This document shows positions 45,898 to 53,723 of a stretch of 64,000 nucleotides of DNA, one piece after another; the stretch's first letter is position 1; every line of letters begins with the position of its first letter. Under the pieces are notes generated by a model. It ran no database searches, had not been told where the DNA came from, and was given only the letters and a program-made list of their open reading frames with translations. This DNA is from Succinivibrionaceae bacterium (GTDB taxonomy: Bacteria > Pseudomonadota > Gammaproteobacteria > Enterobacterales > Succinivibrionaceae). The position numbers were made by a program, and so were the translations under genes. The stretch covers positions 1 through 64,000 of the forward strand of contig JAHZGH010000014.1 in assembly GCA_019420905.1 (NCBI GenBank), given 5' to 3'.

Positions 45898-47415
45898 ATG
45901 AACAACATTAAAGATAATTTACATAAAATTCACGCAAATATAAAAGAATTAGCCGCAAAATATAATCGTGACCCTCAAGACATCAAACTGCTTTGTGTAA
46001 GTAAGACTAAGCCTCAAGAAATGATTATCGCTGCTTATAAAGAAGGAGAGAGACATTTTGGCGAGTCTTATGTAAATGAAGCCGTAGATAAAATTCAGCA
46101 GCTTAAGGCTCAAGGTCTTACCGATATTAAATGGCATTTTATAGGACCAATTCAAAAAAATAAAACCAAGCTTATCGCAACTAATTTCGATATTGTAGAA
46201 AGTGTAGACAGGGAAATTATCTTAAAGCGTTTAAGCGAACAGCGCCCAGCAACCTGTAAGCCTTTAGAAATTTTAATTGAGGTTAACTTAAGCGGTGAAA
46301 ATCAAAAATCAGGCTGCAAATTCGATGAAATAGATTCCCTAGTAAATGCCTGTAAAAAATTGCCTAATTTATGCTTAAAAGGCTTTATGGGCATAGCCTC
46401 AGAAAATGCAGATGAGAAAAAAATCTCTGAAGAGTTCAATTCTCTGTATAAAATATATTCAAAATATAAAGCACAAGATCCTAATATCGAGGTTCTTTCT
46501 GTGGGAATGACTCATGATCTTAAGCAAGCTTTAGCAAATGGCAGCACTGAGCTTAGAATTGGTACAGCTATTTTTGGTGAACGCAGCTATAGTAAAGCTG
46601 CGGTAGCGAATAAGCATATAGCTTTCATCGGTGGAGGCAATATGGCTACTTGTATTTTTGACGGCATCGCTAAAAGCTACAGTACTGCTAAAATTACCGT
46701 ATCCGGCCCTCATCTTGAAAAGCTTAACCATTTTAAAATAGCTAAAGCTACTATCACTACTGATAATATAGAAGCTGCAGCGAATGCCGATGTAATTTTT
46801 CTTGGCGTAAAACCGCAAATCCTGACCTCTGTTTTAACTCAATTACGTGATGCTAATATAGACTTCCGTAATAAGCTAGTAATTTCTATGGCAGCTGGAT
46901 TTAAATTAAGCTCGATTGAGAAATATTTAAATTCAGAAAAAATCATCAGAATCATGCCTAATACCCCTGCAAAAATAGGTCTTGGCGTAATTGCCGTTTG
47001 TTATGGGAAAAATGTTGATGAACAAGAACGTCAGCTGTGCCGCGAGTTATTAGCAAATTTAGGAAAATGTTTTGAAGGTGATGAGCAAAATTTAAATGTA
47101 ATTGGAGCCATCTGCGGTTGCGGTCCTGCTTTTGTATATCGATTCATGGAGGCTTTATGCGCCGAAGGTTGCCGTCATGGTTTAAATGCCGAGGCTGTAC
47201 GAGAAATGGTAGAGCTAACTTTATTAGGTTCTGCTAATATGTCTAAAAATTCCCATGAAATTTCTTTACAAAACCTGCGAGAAGCAGTTACCTCAAAAGG
47301 AGGAACTACCTATGCAGGCTTGCAAATGATGACTCAAGGGAAATTTGAAGAAATGATGACTGCTACTATCAAAGCAAGTCTAGATAGAACCTACGAATTT
47401 GAAAAACTCTATTAA
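45898..47415 (+). CDS. Fused YggS (PLP homeostasis protein) and pyrroline-5-carboxylate reductase ProC
   Basis: One uninterrupted 505-residue frame joins two enzymes that are normally separate neighbours. Residues 1 to about 232 are YggS/PROSC (PLP-Lys 36 in CVSKTKP, HFIGPIQKNK, LSVGMTHDL, ELRIGTAIFGERSYSK). After about seven residues ProC begins at about 240 with the NAD(P)-binding IAFIGGGNMA and continues through PNTPAKIGLGV to LREAVTSKGGTTYAGL. YggS keeps PLP levels safe; ProC makes the last step of proline synthesis. No internal stop or good ribosome site is visible at the join. yggT follows, as in unfused clusters. The start is ATG at 45898; an upstream TTG is possible. Confidence 0.9.
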   Translation: MNNIKDNLHKIHANIKELAAKYNRDPQDIKLLCVSKTKPQEMIIAAYKEGERHFGESYVNEAVDKIQQLKAQGLTDIKWHFIGPIQKNKTKLIATNFDIVESVDREIILKRLSEQRPATCKPLEILIEVNLSGENQKSGCKFDEIDSLVNACKKLPNLCLKGFMGIASENADEKKISEEFNSLYKIYSKYKAQDPNIEVLSVGMTHDLKQALANGSTELRIGTAIFGERSYSKAAVANKHIAFIGGGNMATCIFDGIAKSYSTAKITVSGPHLEKLNHFKIAKATITTDNIEAAANADVIFLGVKPQILTSVLTQLRDANIDFRNKLVISMAAGFKLSSIEKYLNSEKIIRIMPNTPAKIGLGVIAVCYGKNVDEQERQLCRELLANLGKCFEGDEQNLNVIGAICGCGPAFVYRFMEALCAEGCRHGLNAEAVREMVELTLLGSANMSKNSHEISLQNLREAVTSKGGTTYAGLQMMTQGKFEEMMTATIKASLDRTYEFEKLY

Positions 47416-47427
47416 AAGGTAACTATT

Positions 47428-47958
47428 GTGTATTTATTATTTTTAGCCGTACAAGCCATCATCATGGTTTTTCAATTGCGCTCATTGCTGCAATCATCAG
47501 AAGCTGACTATTATCATCCTATAACTCAAGCTGTAATCAAACTTACAGAGCCGGCATTAAAGCTTCTTCCTAAAAGAGGACTGCAGTTAGGTCCTTTGCA
47601 TTTAGGAGGTTTTATTTGTGCTCTATTTTTTACTATGTTTGTGTGGATAGCACTGTTTCTGGTTTATAGACTACCTATTCGTGAAGCTATAATATTTACA
47701 ATAGTAATGTATATAAAGACCTTCGGCTACCTCATTATAGGTTTACTACTAATTCAGGCTTTATGTTCATGGCTGCCAAGCACACGCGGCTTTAGTTTTT
47801 ATATAGGACAAATAACAGCTATCATTACCAGGCCCGTACAAAAAATCATACCTCCTATCGGAATGATTGATATATCACTTATGGTAGTATTGATCGCTAT
47901 CTTTGCCCTAAATCGCCTTTTTCTAGGAATATTTGGAATTTACTGGTTAACCTTCTAA
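47428..47958 (+). CDS. yggT: YggT-family membrane protein
   Basis: This 176-residue protein starts at GTG with AAGG upstream and holds two copies of the YGGT membrane motif, with about four hydrophobic segments. E. coli YggT contributes to osmotic tolerance; its mechanism is unclear. It follows the fused yggS-proC gene by 12 bases and its end overlaps parC by four bases. Confidence 0.87.
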   Translation: MYLLFLAVQAIIMVFQLRSLLQSSEADYYHPITQAVIKLTEPALKLLPKRGLQLGPLHLGGFICALFFTMFVWIALFLVYRLPIREAIIFTIVMYIKTFGYLIIGLLLIQALCSWLPSTRGFSFYIGQITAIITRPVQKIIPPIGMIDISLMVVLIAIFALNRLFLGIFGIYWLTF

Positions 47959-50252
47959 GTCAATTCAAAGTCCACAAGAGACGGTTCCTTAGTAACCGTC
48001 TCTAAATAATCCACTTTTTGAAAGCCTCGAGGCAACATATCACCGCTACGGTTACGAGAGCTTACCCTATCTGCAAGCTCTGTCGCAGTTAAATTCAATA
48101 CTCGTTTACCGCAATGAATAATCAAACAGCTGTTTTCTGGAATTATAGCGATAGCTGCAATTCCATCAGCACCTACAGCAAGCTTAGAACTATTTATGCT
48201 AATAAGTTTATTACCACGTCCTGAACTTAAAATAGGCAATTCTCCAACCTTATATATCAATAAACGCCCAGCTTTACTTGCAACCACAACTAGATCACTC
48301 TCATAAGAGCTCAGCTTTAGCGGAGGAAAGATTTCTGCATCACTATCTAAGGAAATTAAAGCTTTTCCGCCTCGATTACGAGTCTGCAAATCCTTACCAT
48401 TACAAATAAAACCATAGCCCTTATTAGTGGACAACAAATATTTATCATTGCTATTGGCAATTAAAACATGTACAGGCACTTCTCCTACAGCAAATTTTAC
48501 CTTTGCTGATAAAGGTTCTCCCTGACTGCGAGCTGAAGGCAAATCGCGAATTTCTACTGTATAAATACGACCTTTATTAGAAATAAATGAAGCTGCCTCA
48601 TTACTTTTTCCTGAGGCTTTAGATAAAAAGCTATCTCCCAAACGATAAGTTAAGCTTGTAGCATCAATATCCGCACTTGAAGCTGCTCTAACCCATCCCA
48701 TTTTAGATAAGATTACAGTAGTAGCTGTTGCTGGCAATAACTCATCCTCGCTTAAAGCTTGTGCTGCTTCATGAGCAATTAGCTCACAGCGCCTCTCATC
48801 GCCATAATGCTTCATATCCTCTTTGAGCTCTCGTTTAATATAGCCTTTTAATTTCTTTTCTGAACTTAATAAAGCCTCTAGTTTTTCCTTTTCAGAGGAA
48901 AGTTTATCCATCTCTGCTTTGAGCTTAATTTCCTCTAAACGAGCTAACTGCCTTAATTTAGTTTCTAAAATATACTCAGCCTGAACGTCAGTTAAATTAA
49001 AACGGCTCATTAGCTCAGCTTTAGGATCATCATTATGACGAATGATCTCTATAACCTCATCAAGATTTAAAAAGACCTCCAGTAAACCTTCTAAAAGATG
49101 CAGCCGCGCATTAACTGCATTTAAACGATACTGCAGCTTAGCTGTTACAGTTTTTAATCTAAAACTTAACCATTCATTTAAGATAGTTTTTAAATCCTTT
49201 ACTGCAGGTTTACCATCTAAGCCCAAAATATTAAGATTAACCCTATAAGTATTTTCAAGAGAGGTTAAAGCAAACAGCTGCTCCATAAGCTCATGAGCAT
49301 CTACTCGTTTTGAACGCGGAACAATGATAAGCCTGCACGGATTCTCATGATCCGAAGCATTTACAATATCGCTTATCTGAGCAAGCTTCTTTTTAGCTAA
49401 AAGATCTGCCACCTGCTTCTCTACTAATCCCCCAGACACTTGATAAGGCAGTGCTTTAATAACAATTCCTTCTTTTTCTACCTCATATACAGCTCTTTGC
49501 CTGATAATGCCCTTTCCGCTTTGATATATACGCAAAAGCTCATCATGAGAAGTAGTTATCTGACAGCCGTTAGGATAATCTGGCCCCTTAACCATTGTCA
49601 TAAGATCTGCGATGCTTGCCTCTGGATTATCTAAAAGATAAATGCAGGCCTCTGCAACTTCATTTAAATTATGAGGAGGAATATCGGTAGCCATTCCTAC
49701 AGCAATACCTGTAGTGCCATTTAAGAGAATGTTAGGCAAGCGCGCCGGCAAAGCTTTAGGTTCATCAACAGTACCATCAAAATTAGGCACCCACTCCACG
49801 CATCCCTGATTTAAATCCTCAAGCAAAACATTAGAATAAGGGGCTAAACGTGATTCAGTATAACGCATAGCGGCAAAAGACTTAGGCTCCTCAGCATCAC
49901 CCCAATTACCTTGACCATCAATTAAAGGATAACGATAACTAAAATCCTGAGCCATCAAAACCATAGCCTCATAACAGGCAGAATCGCCATGAGGGTGATA
50001 CTTACCTAAAACCTCACCTACGGTTCTAGCTGATTTTGTATGTTTAGCCTTAGGATTGATGCCTAATTTAGCCATAGCAAAAACAATGCGCCTTTGCACA
50101 GGCTTCATACCATCAGTGACCGATGGCAAAGCTCGATCACGAATTACATTCATGGAATAATTTAAATAAGCATCTTCGGCAAACTGCGACAGCGGTAATT
50201 GTTCTACGCCATCTAAGCTTAAAATACGCTTATGTTCTTCATTATCTTGCAT
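47955..50252 (-). CDS. parC: DNA topoisomerase IV subunit A
   Basis: This 765-residue type II topoisomerase subunit carries the catalytic Tyr in AAMRYTESRLAP and the quinolone-determining GKYHPHGDSACYEAM, with the sensitive-type Ser and Glu in place. The C-terminal beta-pinwheel is degenerate in its GyrA box, which distinguishes it from GyrA. Topo IV unlinks daughter chromosomes. parE is not adjacent. Confidence 0.94.
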   Translation of the reverse strand: MQDNEEHKRILSLDGVEQLPLSQFAEDAYLNYSMNVIRDRALPSVTDGMKPVQRRIVFAMAKLGINPKAKHTKSARTVGEVLGKYHPHGDSACYEAMVLMAQDFSYRYPLIDGQGNWGDAEEPKSFAAMRYTESRLAPYSNVLLEDLNQGCVEWVPNFDGTVDEPKALPARLPNILLNGTTGIAVGMATDIPPHNLNEVAEACIYLLDNPEASIADLMTMVKGPDYPNGCQITTSHDELLRIYQSGKGIIRQRAVYEVEKEGIVIKALPYQVSGGLVEKQVADLLAKKKLAQISDIVNASDHENPCRLIIVPRSKRVDAHELMEQLFALTSLENTYRVNLNILGLDGKPAVKDLKTILNEWLSFRLKTVTAKLQYRLNAVNARLHLLEGLLEVFLNLDEVIEIIRHNDDPKAELMSRFNLTDVQAEYILETKLRQLARLEEIKLKAEMDKLSSEKEKLEALLSSEKKLKGYIKRELKEDMKHYGDERRCELIAHEAAQALSEDELLPATATTVILSKMGWVRAASSADIDATSLTYRLGDSFLSKASGKSNEAASFISNKGRIYTVEIRDLPSARSQGEPLSAKVKFAVGEVPVHVLIANSNDKYLLSTNKGYGFICNGKDLQTRNRGGKALISLDSDAEIFPPLKLSSYESDLVVVASKAGRLLIYKVGELPILSSGRGNKLISINSSKLAVGADGIAAIAIIPENSCLIIHCGKRVLNLTATELADRVSSRNRSGDMLPRGFQKVDYLETVTKEPSLVDFELT

Positions 50253-50340
50253 GGAAAATTCTCACCTAAGTCTGGCTATAATGTATAATTTATGCAGGAA
50301 CAAAAAATCAGCAAACTGCCATTTTATTCAGGAGCGGCAA

Positions 50341-50970
50341 TTGAAATTCTTAGTTTACAGCATTTTCGTTACTATATTAAGTTTTGCAAGTAACGCTTAT
50401 GCTATATGGCATAACCTGCCTACTGATATTCTCTCTCAAGCTGTCAGCGAGGATATTGTTTATGATGCAGATTTTGATTATCAAAAACTAGGGAAAACAT
50501 ACAATCTAGATATTTTTCCAGATGAGATTTTCAGCCACAAAAAAAATCTGGTTGATCACGTTATAGTACATAAATCTCATCATCAAATGCTATTGATGAA
50601 TAAAAACCGCGTCGTAAAAAGATACTGGATTGCTCTTTCAGACAGACCTGTAGGACGTAAACAATATGAAGGAGATCGGCGTACACCTGAAGGGACATAC
50701 ACGCTTGATTATATCAAGGAACACTCTAACTACTACCGAGCTTTTCACATATCTTATCCAAATGAAGAGGATATTCAAAATGCCCGAAAAATGGGGCTAC
50801 GCCCTGGCGGAATGATCATGATTCATGGACAGCCTCCTTCACCTGGAGAATACCAAGAGACAGTTCAACGTACCGATTGGACGAACGGATGCATCGCCTT
50901 ATTAAATCCAGATATTGATGAATTTATATCTTTGGTAGACGTTGGAACTAAAATCACAATTTATCCATAA
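50341..50970 (+). CDS. Secreted L,D-transpeptidase (YkuD domain)
   Basis: This 209-residue protein begins at TTG with an ideal GGAG six bases upstream, giving a signal peptide KFLVYSIFVTILSFASNAYA. The frame is open further upstream into parC but those residues look like read-through. The YkuD domain (about 80-209) has the catalytic HGQPP and the Cys in TDWTNGCIAL. Such enzymes form or cut 3-3 crosslinks or attach proteins to peptidoglycan. It is a divergent neighbour of parC. The exact paralogue is not determined. Confidence 0.85.
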   Translation: MKFLVYSIFVTILSFASNAYAIWHNLPTDILSQAVSEDIVYDADFDYQKLGKTYNLDIFPDEIFSHKKNLVDHVIVHKSHHQMLLMNKNRVVKRYWIALSDRPVGRKQYEGDRRTPEGTYTLDYIKEHSNYYRAFHISYPNEEDIQNARKMGLRPGGMIMIHGQPPSPGEYQETVQRTDWTNGCIALLNPDIDEFISLVDVGTKITIYP

Positions 50971-50973
50971 TGC

Positions 50974-51007
50974 AAAATTATGTCTCATTAAAGAGGCATA
51001 ATTTTTT
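50974..51007. terminator. Bidirectional terminator after the L,D-transpeptidase gene
   Basis: Stem AAAATTATG...CATAATTTT (50974-50982, 50997-51005) with an inner CTC/GAG pair is followed by T's on the plus strand. It lies between two convergent genes. Confidence 0.75.
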
Positions 51008-51025
51008 CAAAATGAATTCTTTTAT

Positions 51026-51370
51026 TTAATCTCCATTGGGAAACCAATCTACTCTGCCTTTTTGTTCGCTCATGCTTTCTTCAGAAAAATAAAGATTTGC
51101 TGCCACTATATCGTCATAATCATCCTGACGATCTTTTTTACTGTAGATAAGACTAACCTTATAAAGAGGATAGCCAAAATCTTCATCAATAGAATCCTCG
51201 CCTTCACCTATAATTTCAATCTCAAAACACAGTTCATATTCTTCATTCTGAGCAAAATGCAGCAAACGCTGAAACTCATCTGGAGAATCATAGGCTAAAG
51301 ATTCTTCTGCTGTTGTTTTATATAGAGCTAAAGCATAGTCGACGATTCTATCTTGAATCTCTTCACCCAT
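51026..51370 (-). CDS. Small acidic protein of unknown function
   Basis: This 114-residue protein is strongly acidic (many Asp/Glu, for example GEGEDSIDEDFG and DDYDDI), soluble by appearance, without signal peptide or known motif. I do not recognise its family. Its ATG follows the stop of the flavin-reductase-like gene directly, so the two are almost certainly co-translated and may be functionally linked. It may be a lineage-specific accessory to the upstream flavoprotein; that is only inference. Confidence 0.6.
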   Translation of the reverse strand: MGEEIQDRIVDYALALYKTTAEESLAYDSPDEFQRLLHFAQNEEYELCFEIEIIGEGEDSIDEDFGYPLYKVSLIYSKKDRQDDYDDIVAANLYFSEESMSEQKGRVDWFPNGD

Positions 51371-51916
51371 TTAAGCATCCTCTCCACCAGTTATGAATTT
51401 ATCTTCAGTAACATGATGTAAAGCTAATTTGGCCCCCTTAGCAAAATTATGTTCTTTATTGTTCCACAACCCTTCTCTTACATAAAGATTTATGACATTT
51501 CCCATACATATACCAGTACTAGCTAGTAATTGCGGATCTGCAAGCTCGCACTCAAAATAGGCCAGACAATTAGGTATCACCTTAAGACGCAGTTTTTCCG
51601 AAAATTCATAAGGAACATCAGTAGCTTCAAATTTATCTCCGCAATCTCTGCCATGTATAGAACCAACTTTTAAAATTAAATCCTTTTGCGAGAATTCAGG
51701 AATAGCGACAACAAATTTAGATGTTTTTAAAATATTTTCGGTTGTCGTATGCGTAGAAGCTAGCACCACCAAGATCTGATCAGCGTCAAAAGGACAGTTC
51801 CATGCAGCTGTCATTATATCGTTTACACCAGATATAGAAGCAGAAGAAACTGTTACTGTACTTCCTCCAGTAAAAACACGAAAAGCCTGAGAAGTATCAA
51901 TCTTCTGATAAAACAT
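51371..51916 (-). CDS. Flavin reductase-like domain protein
   Basis: This 181-residue protein resembles the FMN-binding split-barrel family of flavin reductase-like proteins: N-terminal TVTVSSASISGVNDIMTAAWNCPFDADQIL, the FVVAIP strand and CELADPQL. Members bind FMN and act as flavoredoxins or flavin reductases, often in anaerobes. GGAG precedes the ATG, and a near-perfect inverted repeat lies upstream. Substrate unknown. The unknown 114-residue gene follows at once. Confidence 0.8.
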   Translation of the reverse strand: MFYQKIDTSQAFRVFTGGSTVTVSSASISGVNDIMTAAWNCPFDADQILVVLASTHTTTENILKTSKFVVAIPEFSQKDLILKVGSIHGRDCGDKFEATDVPYEFSEKLRLKVIPNCLAYFECELADPQLLASTGICMGNVINLYVREGLWNNKEHNFAKGAKLALHHVTEDKFITGGEDA

Positions 51917-51950
51917 AATTGAACTCCAAATAAATATAATTAACCTAAAA

Positions 51951-51977
51951 TTAGAATAAGCTAAAAGCTAATTCTAA
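51951..51977. repeat. Inverted repeat upstream of the flavin-reductase-like gene
   Basis: TTAGAATAAGCT-AAA-AGCTAATTCTAA is a 12-base inverted repeat with one mismatch, 35 bases before the start codon. It could be a repressor operator or a leader hairpin. The rest of the gene-free interval 51917-52227 is AT-rich, with no gene seen apart from this repeat and the alpha-operon terminator at its right end. Confidence 0.55.
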
Positions 51978-52185
51978 GCAAAGAGTCTGATTTAAAGCTT
52001 CTTATAATTTAGTAGATTGTATTTAATAGATCTTTTACAAATATTGTATACAAAATCATATATCCATTTAATTTACAATCTTTAAAAATTTGCAGGTTAA
52101 AGAATAATTTTTATCACTGCAATAAGTTATTACAGTAACAAACAATTTTGAAATTATCTTAATTTTAAATAAATTTTTTCCTATA

Positions 52186-52211
52186 AAAAAGGCTGCATAA
52201 CGCAGCCTCTT
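52186..52211 (-). terminator. Terminator of the alpha ribosomal operon
   Basis: On the minus strand AGGCTGC-GTTAT-GCAGCCT is followed by a T run. It sits just after the second rpoA gene, which shows that this gene is inside the operon. Confidence 0.9.
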
Positions 52212-52227
52212 TTTAAGAAATCTTTTT

Positions 52228-53283
52228 CTACATGGACACATCTAAATCAGCAGGCGGCCAATTTTCAAGACGCATGCCTAAAGACAACCCTCTCTCCGCC
52301 AATACATCCTTAATCTCAGTTAAGGACTTCTTTCCTAAGTTAGGGGTCTTTAATAATTCGACTTCAGTCTTTTGTACGAGATCGCCGATATACTTGATGC
52401 CTTCGGTCTTTAAGCAATTAGCAGAGCGTACAGTAAGCTCTAAATCTTCGACAGGACAAATAAGCTTCGGATCAATTAACGGTCTGAAGTTTGCATCTTC
52501 CTGCGGAGCAACAGCTCCACGGATATCTACGAAAGAGTTCAACTGATCAGCAAAAATGGTGGAAGCAATACCAACCGCATCTTTTGGATCAATAGTTCCG
52601 TTAGTTTCGATATCAAGAATTAACTGCTCTTTTTCATCTGCGATAGGGGCAGTATGAACGGCCACATTTAAAACCGGGCAGTACATAGCATCAATCAACA
52701 ATCTGCCAATGAAACGATCCTCGCTACCTTCAACATAAGGATGAGAAGTAGTAGGAACATAACCACGACCACGGGAAACATGCAGATGCATGTTGAGTTT
52801 AACGTCCTCAGAAGTGATGTGGCATAACACCAGATCAGGATTGCGGATTTCAACACCGTGCGGGCAAATAATATCACCTGCAGTTACAGGTCCAATGCCG
52901 GTCTTCTTAATTTCAAGCACCGGATCGTCGTGCAATAATCCTTCAACTGCAACCGCAACTTCCTTGAGGTTGAGCAGGATCAACAGCACGTCTTCCTGAA
53001 TACCTTCAACTGCACTGTATTCATGAACAACACCTTCAATCTCGCAGGCAGTAATTGCATAGCCAGGGATTGAGGATAACATGATGCGACGCAATGCCGT
53101 GCCTATAATTTGCGCATAATGCTTTTCAAACGGCTCAAGAGTTACTCGATAAACAAAACGTGATAGCTCGGTAACGCTCTTGATGTTTGGTTTGATAGAA
53201 TCAATGATCTGATCCAAGGTTTCACCCTCGTTTTTGTATACAGTCGGCAAGCTTTCAAGTAAAATGGGCGTTCCCACGCCCAT
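52228..53283 (-). CDS. RNA polymerase alpha subunit, second copy (rpoA2)
   Basis: This 351-residue alpha subunit lies after rplQ at a gap of six bases, in the same operon as the canonical copy. Its CTD is normal (TVRSANCLK with the DNA-contacting Arg, NLGKKSLTEI). The NTD keeps the beta-contact residues: RR at 65-66 in ALRRIMLSS, HEYSAVEGIQED and RGRGYVP. It lacks the conserved RVEQRTDLDK segment; LNVAVHTAPIADEKEQL replaces it with a four-residue deletion. It has an N-terminal extension of about 21 residues. It is intact and under protein-level constraint, so not a decaying copy. Probably the subunit contacting beta in an alpha heterodimer (inference). Confidence 0.93.
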   Translation of the reverse strand: MGVGTPILLESLPTVYKNEGETLDQIIDSIKPNIKSVTELSRFVYRVTLEPFEKHYAQIIGTALRRIMLSSIPGYAITACEIEGVVHEYSAVEGIQEDVLLILLNLKEVAVAVEGLLHDDPVLEIKKTGIGPVTAGDIICPHGVEIRNPDLVLCHITSEDVKLNMHLHVSRGRGYVPTTSHPYVEGSEDRFIGRLLIDAMYCPVLNVAVHTAPIADEKEQLILDIETNGTIDPKDAVGIASTIFADQLNSFVDIRGAVAPQEDANFRPLIDPKLICPVEDLELTVRSANCLKTEGIKYIGDLVQKTEVELLKTPNLGKKSLTEIKDVLAERGLSLGMRLENWPPADLDVSM

Positions 53284-53289
53284 TACTTA

Positions 53290-53700
53290 TTAAGCGTTCT
53301 CAGAAGCTGAGGCTTCGGTGTTAACACTCTCATCCTTAACTTCAGGACGATCTGTTAACATGATGTAGGCAACAGGAGCCTTATCACCAGGACGGAAACC
53401 AGCCTTGATGATACGAGTATAACCACCCGGACGGTTAGCAGAAAGCTTACCAATTACGTTGAAAAGCTTAGCTACAACAGCTTCGTCACGAAGACGAGCA
53501 AAGGCTAAACGACGATTTGCAACTGAATCAACCTTTGCTAAGGTGATCAAAGGCTCGACAAAGCGACGTAATTCCTTAGCCTTAGGCACAGTGGTTTTAA
53601 TCACTTCGTAGCTAAGGAGAGCGTTAGCGAGGTTGCGGTACAATGCTGCACGATGTGAAGCAGTACGGCCAAAATGACGGCCGCTTAAACGATGACGCAT
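53290..53700 (-). CDS. rplQ: 50S ribosomal protein L17
   Basis: This 136-residue protein starts MRHRLSGRHFGRTASHRAALYRN, the L17 signature. E. coli L17 has 127 residues; the short acidic tail here adds about nine. It lies between the two alpha-subunit genes, whereas in most bacteria it ends the operon. Confidence 0.97.
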   Translation of the reverse strand: MRHRLSGRHFGRTASHRAALYRNLANALLSYEVIKTTVPKAKELRRFVEPLITLAKVDSVANRRLAFARLRDEAVVAKLFNVIGKLSANRPGGYTRIIKAGFRPGDKAPVAYIMLTDRPEVKDESVNTEASASENA

Positions 53701-53723
53701 TTCCTAATTCCTTTCTTATTAAA

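Noticed and set aside
50251..50340. Longer N terminus for the L,D-transpeptidase starting inside parC
   Set aside because: The extra residues hide the signal peptide, whereas TTG at 50341 has a strong ribosome site at ideal spacing.
52228..53283. Second rpoA as an assembly duplicate or decaying copy
   Set aside because: The sequence is strongly different from the first at both protein and silent sites, the frame is intact, key CTD residues are kept, and a terminator closes the operon after it.
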